Shown here: one piece after another, positions 36,084-45,301 of the stretch
Layout: each line of letters begins with the position of its first letter
How positions within the stretch are numbered: position 1 is the first letter of the stretch
Made by a program: the position numbers and the translations under genes
Notes under the pieces: generated by a model
Database searches by the model: none
What the model saw: only the letters and a program-made list of their open reading frames with translations
What the model was told of the DNA's origin: nothing
NCBI RefSeq assembly: GCF_024198235.1
Contig: NZ_JAKCFB010000050.1
Coordinates: 1 to 57,943 of the forward strand
From: Myxococcus dinghuensis
GTDB lineage: Bacteria > Myxococcota > Myxococcia > Myxococcales > Myxococcaceae
Direction: 5' to 3'
DNA: 57,943 bases

Positions 36084-39000
36084 CTACTGCTTCACCAGGA
36101 ACATCTCCCGCGTCTGGATGAGGTCCACATCCCCCGTGAAACCGGAGAACTGCTCGTACTTGTTCGGCGGCACCCGGTCCCGCAGGACGCGCAGGGACTC
36201 GGTGACGGTGAGCGTGGAGCCCTCCACCTTCTCCGTGCGGGAGAAGCGGCCGAAGGGGGTGCGCACGTCGAGCGCGGGCTGCGGGTCCGGCAGCTTCCAG
36301 CCCGAGGGCAGGGCCAGGGTCACCTCCGTGCCGCTGGCCTCCGTGTTGTCGATGTAGAGCGGGGTGCGGCGCGAGCTGAGCTGCACGTAGCGCCGGCCCA
36401 GCTGCGCGGGGAAGGTGAGGGGCCCCAGGGCCATGCGCTGGTCGCCCTCCATCCGGCCGAAGCGGGGCACGGTGAACTCGTAGCGCAGCACGAAGGGCGC
36501 GCCCACCGCGTCCGCGCGGTCCAGCGTCACGCTCGACAGCGAGGCGCCGCCGAAGTAGCGCGCCACCGCGCCCTGCAGCGCCTGGTTGCGGCTCTCCGCG
36601 GAGAGCTGGTTGAAGGCCTCCGCCAACTGCGCGGCCTCGAAGCCGGAGTACGTCTCCTCGCCCTTGCCGGACAGCTTGCCGTCCGCGTCCAGGGCCAGCA
36701 TCAGCTTCACCTTCTTGCCCGCCGCCTCCTTGAGCGCGGGCGTCTTCACCTTCTCCGGCGCGCGGCCCGGCTCCGGCAGGAGGTACGCGTCGCGCTCGCC
36801 CATGGCGTACTCCGGCAGCTCGCCGAAGGGGCCGTAGCGCACGGACGTGTCCACCCAGATGGGCTCCGCCCCGGGCAGCTCCACGCGCAGCGCCGCGTAC
36901 GGCAGCAGGCTGTCGTACGGGAAGAGGTAGTCGCTGGGGTCCACGTTGAAGGTGCGCACCGCGGCCACGCGCGTGCGGATGCCCAGCGACTCCAGGCCCG
37001 CCTTCAGTACCGACAGCCGGCTGCCCCGGTCCTGCGCCACGGTGGACGCCGCGGACTGGCCCAGGCCGTTGTCCCGCCCGGTGAAGCGCGCCATCACCGC
37101 CGCGTGCACCGCCTTCACCGCCTCCAGGCCCTTCTTGCCCTCGGCGGCCTTGCGCGCGAAGTCCTCCACCTCCGCCGTGCGCATCCAGCGGTCCTGGAAG
37201 GCGTCGCCGTACACGCGCACCAGCGACTCGTTGCCCGTGGCGCCCGCGCCCACCATGACGAAGGGCAGGTACTCGTTGCCGGACGGCGGCGCGTCCGGCT
37301 CCGGGATGAACGGCGGCACGCGGTGCGCCTCGTAGTGGAAGACCTCCTCGTCCCCCACCACCGTGGGCGCGGGGGCCTTCATCCCGTGCGCGTCCACCTT
37401 CATGCCCGTGCCCTTGGGCGCCACCACGGTGTACGTGGTCCACGCGTTGGGCTGGTTGGCGATGCGGAAGTAGAAGGCGGACGCCGTGAAGCCCGGCTGC
37501 GCGGGGCCGCGCGGGCTCTCCGCCAGCAGGTACTCCACCTCGACGGAGTCACCCACCTGCACGCCGGGCAGGCTCACCGTGTCCTTGCCCTCGATGTTCT
37601 CCGGCTCCAGCACGCGCCCGTCCGCCTTGAGCGTGCGCAGCGCCAGCACCTGGGCGCCGCGCGGCACGTTCACCTCGGCGATCTCCTGCACGCCGGACTG
37701 CTCCAGCGCCTTCTGGATGGTGTGGATGCGGTTGACGACGCTGCCGTCCGGGTAGACGCGCACCGCGGCCGCGTCCAGCACGAAGACCGCCGAGCCGCCC
37801 GTGACGGGCTCCGCCTCGTACTCGCGCAGCGCCTCGCGCCCGTCGATGGCGTGCTCCTGGAGCAGCTCCTTGCCCGTCTTCGCCCGCTCCACCGCGCGGC
37901 GCAGCGTCAGGTCGTCGCCCTCCAGCGCCAGCGCCTTCTCGCGCAGCGTGAGCGCCTCCGCGGGCGCGCCCGCGTACTCGCGCACGTCCGCCATGCGCTT
38001 GAGCAGCTCCGTGCTGCGCGGCCACGTCGCCTCCAGCCCGCGCAGCACCGCCATCGCCTCGTCGTGCTTGCGCTGGCCGATGTAGATGCTCGCCAGCGAC
38101 ACGCCGGCGCTCACGCTGGACGGGTCCTTCGTCAGGAGGTCCGTGTACTGCTTCGCCGCCGTCTCCAAATCCCCGCGCGTGCGCGCGTGCTCGGCCAGCC
38201 GCACCTGGAAGCCGGGGCAGTCACGCTGCGACTCCACCAGCGCGTCCGCGCGCTCCACCGCGTCGCGCCGCCGCGCCAGGTTGTACTGGAGCCCCAGCGC
38301 CTCGCACAGCCGCGGCTGCAGTTGCAGCGCCTGGGTGAGCGACTCCTCCGCCAGCGAGTCCACGTCCAGCGCCAGCGCCGCCCGCGCGCGCAGGAGGTAC
38401 AGCGGAGGGCCCGCCTTCGGCGACACCTCGCCGGCCGTCTTCAACGTCTCCAGCGCGGACGCCGGCTGCCCGTCGTCCATGAAGAGGTCCGCGCGCTGCA
38501 GCAGCGCCGCCACGTTGCCCGGGTCCTTGGTCAGCACCGCCTCCAGGTCCCGCGTGGCCCGGCCGCGCGCCACCTTGGAAGGCACCGTCCGGTCCGCCGC
38601 CGCCAGCTCCGCGCGCAGGGACAGCAGCGCGGGCGTGGTGGCCTCCACTCCGGCCATCAGCTCGCGCGCGCCGTCCGGGTCCCTCGCCAGCCCGTCGCGC
38701 GCGGCGAGCACGGTGGAGAGCAGCTCCCCGGCCTCGCCCGCCAGCGCGGCCTTCAGGCTCCGGGCGGTGGGGTAGACGTCGGTGGCCTCGGCCGTGGCCA
38801 GCGGGGTGGTGCCCCACGTCGCGGGGGCGGCGCCGGTGGCCGGGGTGAAGCGCACGGCGGAGGGCTTGCCGTCCGCGCGCAGCAGGGTGAAGGACAGCAC
38901 GCCGGAGGTGGCGCCCTTGAGCTGTCGGACGAGGACGCGGTGCTTGCCGGCGGTGAGCTTCACCGCGCGCGCGGCGACGGTGCTCGTGGCGCGGCCCCAC

Positions 39001-39863
39001 GCGGCGCGCTCGAGCAGGGGCGCGCCGTCCATCACCACCTGGTGCGAGGTGGCGCTCACCGTGCGCGCCACGTACGCGCCCGTCTCGGCCACCTCCACGT
39101 CGAAGGCCATGAGGTACAGGTCGCCCTCGCCCGGCTCTCCGGCCAGGTCCAGCCGCCCGTCTGGCGCGCGCAGCGTGCGCACCGGCACCGTCCCGAACGC
39201 GCCGGTGAAGGGGCCCGCCAGCGAGCCGTTCTTGACCGCGGGCAGCGCCTCGTCCCACGAAAGCACGTGGAAGGCGGACAGCGGGCCCACCAGGGAGACG
39301 TCGGACACGCCGCCCAGCTCGCGCAGGGCCACGTCGCGCGCCAGGGCGTCGCCGCGCGCCAGGGCCACCGCGAGCCGCGCGCCGCGCAAGAGGTAGGCCG
39401 TCTCGCCCGTGGCGCCCGCGCCGAGCCCCGCCTCCGTCGCCTGGAGGATGGCGTCGTCCAGCGGCGGCGCCGTGCCGGCCGACTCCAGCACGTGGCGCGC
39501 GGCGATGACCGCCAGCGGGTGCGTGGGCGCGCGGCGCACCAGCTCCAGCGCGGCCGTGAGCGCCACCTCCGTGCGGCCCGCGCGCCGGGCCAGGAGGTGC
39601 TGCCCCATGAGGCCGTACGGCTCGCCCGCGTCCTTCGCGACGGCGGCGTCGAAGCGCTGCTGGGCCTGGGTGGCGTCACCCGCCATGAGGTAGGCGTGGA
39701 AGCCGGCGAGCGCGAGCGTGCGCGCCTCGTCCGAGCCGGAGCGGGCCTTCTCCGCCGCGGACTCCAGCACGTGGGGCGCGGCGGCGGTGGACGTGGTGTG
39801 GGAGCAGCCCGAGAGGCCGGCGACGAGGGCGAGCGCGGTCAGGCCGCGGCGGAAGGTGCGCAT
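36084..39863 (-). CDS. TPR, DUF3857 and transglutaminase-like lipoprotein
   Basis: 1259 residues. A lipoprotein signal ends at AGLSGC (C20). Residues about 30-680 are alpha-helical TPR-like repeats with a beta-rich insert near 225-350. DUF3857 follows at about 685-860 (VRVYPDGSVVNRIHTIQKAL), then a transglutaminase-like fold at about 890-1010 and a beta-rich C-terminal part. In the fold the expected GDC-type nucleophile site reads QDRGSRLSVLKAGLESLGI (944-962) with no cysteine, and the usual His strand is LPYAALRVELPG, also lacking it, while WVDTS keeps the Asp. It is therefore probably a non-catalytic, envelope-anchored protein. Related proteins occur widely in Myxococcota and Bacteroidota. 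A kinase gene lies upstream on the same strand. Confidence 0.85.
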   Translation of the reverse strand: MRTFRRGLTALALVAGLSGCSHTTSTAAAPHVLESAAEKARSGSDEARTLALAGFHAYLMAGDATQAQQRFDAAVAKDAGEPYGLMGQHLLARRAGRTEVALTAALELVRRAPTHPLAVIAARHVLESAGTAPPLDDAILQATEAGLGAGATGETAYLLRGARLAVALARGDALARDVALRELGGVSDVSLVGPLSAFHVLSWDEALPAVKNGSLAGPFTGAFGTVPVRTLRAPDGRLDLAGEPGEGDLYLMAFDVEVAETGAYVARTVSATSHQVVMDGAPLLERAAWGRATSTVAARAVKLTAGKHRVLVRQLKGATSGVLSFTLLRADGKPSAVRFTPATGAAPATWGTTPLATAEATDVYPTARSLKAALAGEAGELLSTVLAARDGLARDPDGARELMAGVEATTPALLSLRAELAAADRTVPSKVARGRATRDLEAVLTKDPGNVAALLQRADLFMDDGQPASALETLKTAGEVSPKAGPPLYLLRARAALALDVDSLAEESLTQALQLQPRLCEALGLQYNLARRRDAVERADALVESQRDCPGFQVRLAEHARTRGDLETAAKQYTDLLTKDPSSVSAGVSLASIYIGQRKHDEAMAVLRGLEATWPRSTELLKRMADVREYAGAPAEALTLREKALALEGDDLTLRRAVERAKTGKELLQEHAIDGREALREYEAEPVTGGSAVFVLDAAAVRVYPDGSVVNRIHTIQKALEQSGVQEIAEVNVPRGAQVLALRTLKADGRVLEPENIEGKDTVSLPGVQVGDSVEVEYLLAESPRGPAQPGFTASAFYFRIANQPNAWTTYTVVAPKGTGMKVDAHGMKAPAPTVVGDEEVFHYEAHRVPPFIPEPDAPPSGNEYLPFVMVGAGATGNESLVRVYGDAFQDRWMRTAEVEDFARKAAEGKKGLEAVKAVHAAVMARFTGRDNGLGQSAASTVAQDRGSRLSVLKAGLESLGIRTRVAAVRTFNVDPSDYLFPYDSLLPYAALRVELPGAEPIWVDTSVRYGPFGELPEYAMGERDAYLLPEPGRAPEKVKTPALKEAAGKKVKLMLALDADGKLSGKGEETYSGFEAAQLAEAFNQLSAESRNQALQGAVARYFGGASLSSVTLDRADAVGAPFVLRYEFTVPRFGRMEGDQRMALGPLTFPAQLGRRYVQLSSRRTPLYIDNTEASGTEVTLALPSGWKLPDPQPALDVRTPFGRFSRTEKVEGSTLTVTESLRVLRDRVPPNKYEQFSGFTGDVDLIQTREMFLVKQ

Positions 39864-39945
39864 AGGAGTGCCGAGGGATAATGCAATCCCCCGTCCCAGG
39901 CCATATTCCCCTGCGTGGACCTGTCCGGAGCGGGTGCCCGGCCGC

Positions 39946-41820
39946 CTAGCGGCGCTTGCCGTTCTTCGGGGCCGGCTTGGGCGGCGCCTTCTTGGGGGGC
40001 GGGGGGGGAGCCACCTTCTTGGGGGGCGTCACGGCCTTGGCCGGCACCGCCGCGGCCACCTTCGCGGGGGGCGGCGGGGTGGCCACCAGCGCCGGCAGGG
40101 GGGCGGTGGTGCCACCCGGCGGGGACTGCTTCAGCGTGTAGACGATGCGGCTGAGGGTGCAGGCCGCCCCGATGCAGCCCAGCGCGGGGGCCGGCGCGTC
40201 GCCGAACTGCTCCACCCACCCGGTGCCCAGGGCCAGGGGCTCGAAGACGGCCCGGCGGTCCTTGCCGGTGCCCATGAAGGCCTCCAGCCGGCCCTCGGCG
40301 TCCACCGCCAGCTCCAGCGGCAGCGGGTCCGCCTTCTTCGGCGCCTCCGTGCCCAGCATGGCGCCCCGGCGCTCGCCCAGCGCCCACTCCAGGCGCAGCG
40401 GCTCGCCCGGGCCGGTGTGCACCAGCGCCACGTAGCGCCCCTGGCTGCCCAACAGCAGCATGGACACCATGGGCGCGGGCGCCGGCTGGTACAGGTTGAA
40501 CATGTCGCGCAGCCGGCGCTCCCACGTCTGGGGAGGCGGCTGGGCCAGCACGTGGCTGGTGAAGCTGAGGATGTCGCCGTCGCGCCGGGTGACGTCCACG
40601 CGCGCGCGGCCCACGGGGCGCTCGTCGTCCGTCCAGGGGAACACGAGCGCCTGCGCCTTCTCGTCGATGACCACGGGGCGCCCGGCGACCTGGAGGCTCT
40701 GCAGGTCCGGACCGTCGCCCAGCGTGTAGCTGCGGCGCTCCGGACGGCTCTCCTCGCGGCCCGGCATCATCTGCGTCTCGGGCTCGCCCAGGTACGTCAT
40801 GATGGCCGCGCCCGGCGTCGACGGCCGCTCGCGCTGGCCGCTCAGCCACCACGCCGTGCCCAGCACGAACATGGCCGCCAGCACCAGCAGCACCGCCGCC
40901 GACTTGAGCGCGACGTGCACCACCTTCATGACGCCGCGCTTGATGCGCTGCAGCCGCGTGAGCTTCACCGGCGCCAGCGACGTCAGGCTGCCGGGGACGA
41001 GCAGCTCCAGGTCCGCGATGAGCGCCGCCACCGACGGGTAGCGGTCCTCCGGGTCCGGCTTGAGGCACTTGGTGACGATGGTGTCCAGCCGCGCGTCCAG
41101 CCCCGGCTTGCGCTGGGACGGCGGATCGAACGTGCCCAGCGGCACCTCGCCCGTCAGCCACTCGTAGAGGATGACGCCCAGCGAGAAGATGTCCGCGCGC
41201 GCGTCCGCGCTCTTCGCGTCCACCCGCTGCTCCGGCGCCATGTACGACAGCGTGCCCATGGACACGTGCGTGGAGGTGAGCGCGAAGCGCGACGAGGGGT
41301 TGGCGTCATCCAGGAACGACGCCAGGCCGAAGTCGGACACCTTGGCGATGCCGCCCGCCTGTTGATCCAGCAGGATGTTCTCCGGCTTCAGGTCGCGGTG
41401 GATGACGCCACGGCCGTGCGCGTACTCGATGGCCCGGCAGATCTCGACCATGCGCCGCAGCGCGCCGGGGATGTCGAGCTGCGGCGCGCGGATCAACTCG
41501 CGCAGCGACGCCCCGTCCACGAACTCCATCACCAGGTAGTACGTCGTCTCCGTCTTCCCCTTGTCGACGATGGAGACGATGTTCGGATGACTCAGCGCGG
41601 CGAGCGCGGCGGCTTCCTTCTGGAAGCGGGCGATGAAGGACGGGTCCTTGGCCAGCTCCGGGTTGAGCAGCTTCACCGCCACGGTGCGGCCGAGCGACAA
41701 CTGGGTGGCCTTGTGGACCTCCCCCATGCCACCGGTGCCCACGAGCTTCTCGAGGCGGTAGCCGGTGATGAGGTCCGGGGAGCGGGGCCGGCTGATCGCC
41801 GTCGGGTCGATGGAGGACAT
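39946..41820 (-). CDS. Hanks-type Ser/Thr protein kinase with exported C-terminus
   Basis: 624 residues. The N-terminal kinase domain (20-280) has all key residues: GTGGMGEV (28-35), K50, HRDLKPEN with D143, DFG (163-165) and the APE of SYMAPEQ. A membrane span at about 305-326 follows a juxtamembrane basic stretch. The outer C-terminal 300 residues form an unknown globular part, ending in a Pro/Lys/Ala-rich tail (KKVAPPPPPKKAPPKP near the end). This is a typical myxobacterial receptor-like kinase; its signal and target are unknown. It lies between the GAF protein gene and the DUF3857 gene, all on the minus strand, and may share a transcript with the latter. Confidence 0.93.
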   Translation of the reverse strand: MSSIDPTAISRPRSPDLITGYRLEKLVGTGGMGEVHKATQLSLGRTVAVKLLNPELAKDPSFIARFQKEAAALAALSHPNIVSIVDKGKTETTYYLVMEFVDGASLRELIRAPQLDIPGALRRMVEICRAIEYAHGRGVIHRDLKPENILLDQQAGGIAKVSDFGLASFLDDANPSSRFALTSTHVSMGTLSYMAPEQRVDAKSADARADIFSLGVILYEWLTGEVPLGTFDPPSQRKPGLDARLDTIVTKCLKPDPEDRYPSVAALIADLELLVPGSLTSLAPVKLTRLQRIKRGVMKVVHVALKSAAVLLVLAAMFVLGTAWWLSGQRERPSTPGAAIMTYLGEPETQMMPGREESRPERRSYTLGDGPDLQSLQVAGRPVVIDEKAQALVFPWTDDERPVGRARVDVTRRDGDILSFTSHVLAQPPPQTWERRLRDMFNLYQPAPAPMVSMLLLGSQGRYVALVHTGPGEPLRLEWALGERRGAMLGTEAPKKADPLPLELAVDAEGRLEAFMGTGKDRRAVFEPLALGTGWVEQFGDAPAPALGCIGAACTLSRIVYTLKQSPPGGTTAPLPALVATPPPPAKVAAAVPAKAVTPPKKVAPPPPPKKAPPKPAPKNGKRR

Positions 41821-41923
41821 GGCGGTGGACTGGGGGCCGCCAGGGTAGCAGCAAACGCCCGGTCGTGGTGTCCGGGCCCGCCGAGGGTCACCGCCACCCC
41901 CCCGGGCGACCAGTCAGGGGGAC

Positions 41924-42514
41924 CTAGTGGCCGGACGCCGGGGCGCGGCCCACCGCGGCGCGCAGGCTGTTGCGGACCTGATCCAACGAGGAGCGCATCT
42001 GCCCGTGGCGCACCGACGCCGCCACCGCCCGTGACAGCGACTTCAGGAGCGACACCTCTTCCGGCTTCCACAGCCGCGCCTTGTGGCAGTCCTCGAACAC
42101 CACCACGCCCCACCACTGCTGGCGGGAGGGGTTGATGGGGCACATCAGCGCCGACTGCGTCCCCTGCCGCTCCAGCAGATCGCGCATCATCGGCGGCGCG
42201 TCCCGGGTGGGGCACGCGACCACCATCCCCGCCTCGAGCATGTCCACCCAGCCCGGCGCGAAGTCCCGGAACGAGAAGGCGCGCAGCACGGGGTTGGCCA
42301 GGGGCGACGCCGTGGGGGGCTCCGCCCACGCGTAGCGCAGGTCCGTGATGAAGCGGCCGTACGTCTGCTGCGTCCGATTCTCGAAGATGTAGGCCCGGTC
42401 CACGCCCAGCGCGTGGCCCACCATCCCCAGGGCTTCGGTGGCGGTGCTCAGTCCCAGCCCCTTCTCCAACAGGAGCTTCGAGGCTTCAGACACCTTCGTG
42501 AAGGCTTCCACCAT
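41924..42514 (-). CDS. stand-alone GAF-domain protein
   Basis: 196 residues from the ATG at 42514, with GGAG upstream. Almost the whole protein is one GAF domain: TATEALGMVGHALGVDRAYI, ENRTQQTYGRFITDLRYAWA, then SALMCPINPSRQQWWGVVVF and WKPEEVSLLKSLSRAVAASV. There is no output domain, so it may sense a small molecule and act by binding a partner, such as the kinase encoded next to it. C-terminal helices could dimerise. The upstream region holds a good sigma-70-type promoter. Cysteines near ACPTRD and MCPIN might take part in sensing. Confidence 0.85.
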   Translation of the reverse strand: MVEAFTKVSEASKLLLEKGLGLSTATEALGMVGHALGVDRAYIFENRTQQTYGRFITDLRYAWAEPPTASPLANPVLRAFSFRDFAPGWVDMLEAGMVVACPTRDAPPMMRDLLERQGTQSALMCPINPSRQQWWGVVVFEDCHKARLWKPEEVSLLKSLSRAVAASVRHGQMRSSLDQVRNSLRAAVGRAPASGH

Positions 42515-42591
42515 GGGCAACTCCAGGAAAACAAAGATTTCAAGTGGCGTCCCGTCAGTATCCGGAACGGTCTGTCATCCGCTGAAGTCGC

Positions 42592-42620
42592 ATTAAGCTT
42601 GATTCTTGTGTTTCTGTCAA
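42592..42620 (-). promoter_or_regulatory. sigma-70-type promoter of the GAF gene
   Basis: On the minus strand, TTGACA (42620-42615) is followed after 17 bp by CTTAAT (42597-42592). The -35 box is perfect and the -10 matches four of six. The 5' leader would be about 70 nt. The 42515-42817 gap (303 bp) is AT-rich here and otherwise holds only the terminator at 42758 and no gene that I can see. Confidence 0.6.
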
Positions 42621-42757
42621 ATCCCAGTTTTACTGAAAGTCAAGAGTGGGTGGACGCACCGTTGACCCGGGGCGGGGTGTAGATGACACGGGACCGCTTC
42701 CCAGTGGTATCGAGGATGGACGGAGTGTCCGGGTGTCGACAGACCCCTGAAATGCAA

Positions 42758-42787
42758 CGAGGGCGCCCCCTTGGATGGGCGCCCTCG
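42758..42787 (-). terminator. intrinsic terminator after the Ala/Lys-rich protein gene
   Basis: A perfect 11-bp stem (42758-42768 with 42777-42787, CGAGGGCGCCC/GGGCGCCCTCG) and an 8-nt loop. On the minus strand it is followed by TTGCATTTC. It lies 30 bp after the gene's stop. Confidence 0.7.
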
Positions 42788-42817
42788 CGGCGGTGCTTCT
42801 ATCCAGGCAAAACCTGT

Positions 42818-43069
42818 TTACTTGGTCTCGGCGGCCGTCTCGGCCTTGGGGGCCTCGGCCTTGGGGGCCTTCTTGCTGCCCTTCTTGGCGGACTTGGCCG
42901 GCTTGGCCTCGGCGGCGGGGGCCTCGGCGGCGGGAGCGGCCTCAGCGGCAGGAGCGGCCTCGGCGGGCTTGGCCTCGGCGGCCGGCTTGGTCTCGGCGGC
43001 GGCCGGGGCGGGGGTGTTGGCAAACGCGGTGGCGGCGGCGAGCAGGGCGGCGGCGAAGACAGTCTTCAT
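42818..43069 (-). CDS. small exported Ala/Lys/Glu/Pro-rich protein
   Basis: 83 residues. A signal-like N-terminus (MKTVFAAALLAAATAFA) precedes a low-complexity chain of AAEAAPAAEA-type repeats, then a basic KPAKSAKKGSKKAPKAE stretch and an acidic end. The composition recalls histone H1-like or cell-wall-binding tails, but the signal peptide argues for export. No domain is recognised. It has its own strong terminator, which suggests a single-gene and possibly abundant transcript. The coding frame is supported by the signal peptide and by the terminator position. Confidence 0.65.
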   Translation of the reverse strand: MKTVFAAALLAAATAFANTPAPAAAETKPAAEAKPAEAAPAAEAAPAAEAPAAEAKPAKSAKKGSKKAPKAEAPKAETAAETK

Positions 43070-43366
43070 GGAAAGCTCCGTTGAGGGGCACGGCGCGGAA
43101 TTGCGCCGGATCTGCGCCCGGGGGCCTCAGCAGCGCGCGTGCCAGTGGGTGTCTCCGAGTGACATCTGCACGGGTGCGAGCGTCGCCTGGGGAGAAACTC
43201 CTCAGTTGACGCTCCAACATTGGGGGCTTGCTCCCCAGACGAGCGCTTGACGCTTTGACGATGCGCGTCGCTTTAAGCAAGCTGCGTGCGTTGGCGCGGC
43301 AGGAGGGAGCGAGCGTGCGGCACATCGCCGAGGGCTCGCGCGGCCGTGGCGCGAAAGAGACGGTGT

Positions 43367-43816
43367 ATGCGGTCCCTGTGGTTCTCGACAGCGATGGCGT
43401 GGCTGGTGGCGGGGTGCGTGCGCATTCCCCCCGAGCGTCTCGAGGCCCAGGTGCTGGAGACCGAGCACTGGCGGCGCGAGTACGAGGCGCAGCGCGACCG
43501 CCTGGAGGTGGTGGCGGTGCGGCTGGCGGCGCTGGAGTCCGCCATCGAGCGGCTGCAGCAGGAGCGCGCGGAGGCGGAGCTGGGGCGCGCGGCGTTGTTG
43601 GAGGAGCTGGTGCGCACGGAGGCGGACCGGCACCTGCTGGAGGAGCACAACGCGCAGCTCCTGGCGCGCGAGCGGGAGCTGAACGAGCTGCGGGAGATGC
43701 ACGAGCAGTTGTCGGACGTCTTCTATGAGTCCGCGCTGGAGCGGGCGCGGCGGCGGCTGCCGTCGGTGCGACAGCCGGACGCTCCCGCGGCAGGCGGAGG
43801 GACGGGGGCGCCGTAG
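43367..43816 (+). CDS. small coiled-coil lipoprotein
   Basis: 149 residues from the ATG at 43367. A lipoprotein signal ends at AWLVAGC (C17). The mature protein is a long helix rich in Glu/Arg/Leu (RLAALESAIERLQQERAEAE and onward to about residue 110), a coiled coil, with an Arg-rich and Pro/Gly tail. It resembles small lipoproteins that span the periplasm, but the family is not recognised. It lies 33 bp upstream of the histidine kinase gene and may be cotranscribed with it. The 297-bp gap before it (43070-43366) has only a short stem (43219-43235) and no gene I can support. Confidence 0.7.
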   Translation: MRSLWFSTAMAWLVAGCVRIPPERLEAQVLETEHWRREYEAQRDRLEVVAVRLAALESAIERLQQERAEAELGRAALLEELVRTEADRHLLEEHNAQLLARERELNELREMHEQLSDVFYESALERARRRLPSVRQPDAPAAGGGTGAP

Positions 43817-43849
43817 GTTCGCGGGACAGGCTCGCGGCGACGGGGGACC

Positions 43850-45301
43850 GTGGTAGAGGACGAGGCCCTGGTGAGCACTCGCACGCCCATCCGCGGCTAC
43901 CGTGCCGGCTTCTTCTTCGTGGTGGCCCTGCTGTCGGCCGTCACGGGCTTCACGTTGTGGACGGAGGTCCGCACGGGCGCGGAGGTGGACGTGCTCGTGC
44001 AGGAGGCGCTCAACCGCGCGGGCCTCATCGGGCGCATCCGCATCGACGCGCTGTCGCTGGAGTCCGCCATCGAGGCGCACATCCGCGCCACGGACGACTC
44101 GGAGCGCGAGGCCGCGGACGTGGTGATGGAGGAGATCCTCACGGACATCCGCCACGCGTCGGAGGCGTACACGCGCAACCTGCCGCCGGGTGACAAGGCG
44201 ATGTGGGAGCGCTTCAACGCGGCCAGCCAGGGTCTGGCGCACCAGGTGCGCACGGCGGCGGTGTACTCGCAGCGGCGCGAGGCGGACCGGGCGCGGCGCC
44301 ACCTGGCGGAGGGCATCCGCCCCTCGGCGACGCAGTTGGACGCGCTGGGCAGCGCGCTGGAGGAGGAGAACTCGGACGCGGCGCGCCGGATGCTGGCCAC
44401 GCTGGGCGAGCTGCGCGTGCGCAACATGGCGCTGGGCTCGGGCACCACGGTGCTGGCGATGTTCCTGTCCCTGCTGGTGGGCTGGCACATCACCGCGCTG
44501 CTCAAGAAGCGCGACGCCACCATCCAGGGACAGCTGGAGGAGCTGGGGCGCCACAACCAGGAGCTGGACGCCTTCACGCGGCGCGTGGCGCACGACCTCA
44601 TCAGTCCGCTGGCGCCGCTCAAGGGCTACCTGACGCTCATCCGCCGCACCGGCGCGGTCAAGGACGCGGGCGCGCTGGAGATGCTGGCGCAGTGCGAGTC
44701 GAGCGCGGTGCGCATGGGCGAGCTCATCGAGGCGCTCCTGCGCTTCTGCCGCGCCGGCACGCGCGGCGAGCACACGGTGGGCGAGCTGGACACGGCGGTG
44801 ACGACGGTGCTGTTGGAGGTGGCGCAGACGGCCGTGGCGCAGAGCGTGGCGCTGGAGCGGGAGCTGGCGCCGGGCGTGGCGGTGGACTGCCCCGGACAGT
44901 TGTTGCAGGTCACCGCGCGCAACCTGCTCACCAACGCGGTGAAGTACACGGCGGGGCGGCCGGAGGCGAAGGTGTCCGTGCGGGTGTCCACCGAGGGCGT
45001 GGACGCGGTGCTGGTGGTGGAGGACAACGGCATCGGCATGGACGCCACGGCGCAGGCCTCGCTGTTCCAGCCCTTCTTCCGGGCGCCGGAGGTGCGCGCG
45101 CTGCCGGGACACGGCTTGGGGCTGGCCACCACGAAGCGCGTGGTGGAGGCGCATGGCGGGACGCTGACGGTGCGTTCCGAGGTAGGCAAGGGGACGCGGA
45201 TGGTGGTGCGCTTCGCGCGCGTGACGCGGCCGGTGGCGGGGAGCTCCGCCGGTCCCGTGGATTCGTCCGGGGCTCCCTCGCTGCGCAAGGTGGCCTCGTG
45301 A
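43850..45301 (+). CDS. membrane sensor histidine kinase
   Basis: 483 residues from a GTG at 43850 (another GTG at 43871 is possible). Membrane spans at about 20-38 and 196-218 enclose a helical periplasmic sensor of about 155 residues. After a short coiled coil, the HisKA box FTRRVAHDLISPLAPLKGY gives phosphoacceptor H248. The ATPase domain has the N box ARNLLTNAVKYTAG, the G1 box VVEDNGIGMD and the G2 box GHGLGLATTKR. It phosphorylates its partner response regulator, which follows with a GTGA overlap. The signal is unknown. Confidence 0.93.
   Translation: MVEDEALVSTRTPIRGYRAGFFFVVALLSAVTGFTLWTEVRTGAEVDVLVQEALNRAGLIGRIRIDALSLESAIEAHIRATDDSEREAADVVMEEILTDIRHASEAYTRNLPPGDKAMWERFNAASQGLAHQVRTAAVYSQRREADRARRHLAEGIRPSATQLDALGSALEEENSDAARRMLATLGELRVRNMALGSGTTVLAMFLSLLVGWHITALLKKRDATIQGQLEELGRHNQELDAFTRRVAHDLISPLAPLKGYLTLIRRTGAVKDAGALEMLAQCESSAVRMGELIEALLRFCRAGTRGEHTVGELDTAVTTVLLEVAQTAVAQSVALERELAPGVAVDCPGQLLQVTARNLLTNAVKYTAGRPEAKVSVRVSTEGVDAVLVVEDNGIGMDATAQASLFQPFFRAPEVRALPGHGLGLATTKRVVEAHGGTLTVRSEVGKGTRMVVRFARVTRPVAGSSAGPVDSSGAPSLRKVAS

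Noticed and set aside
35940..39881. A 1313-codon plus-strand open frame
   Set aside because: It lies antisense to the DUF3857 lipoprotein gene, is Arg/Gly/Ala/His/Leu-rich with no domain, and results from high GC content.
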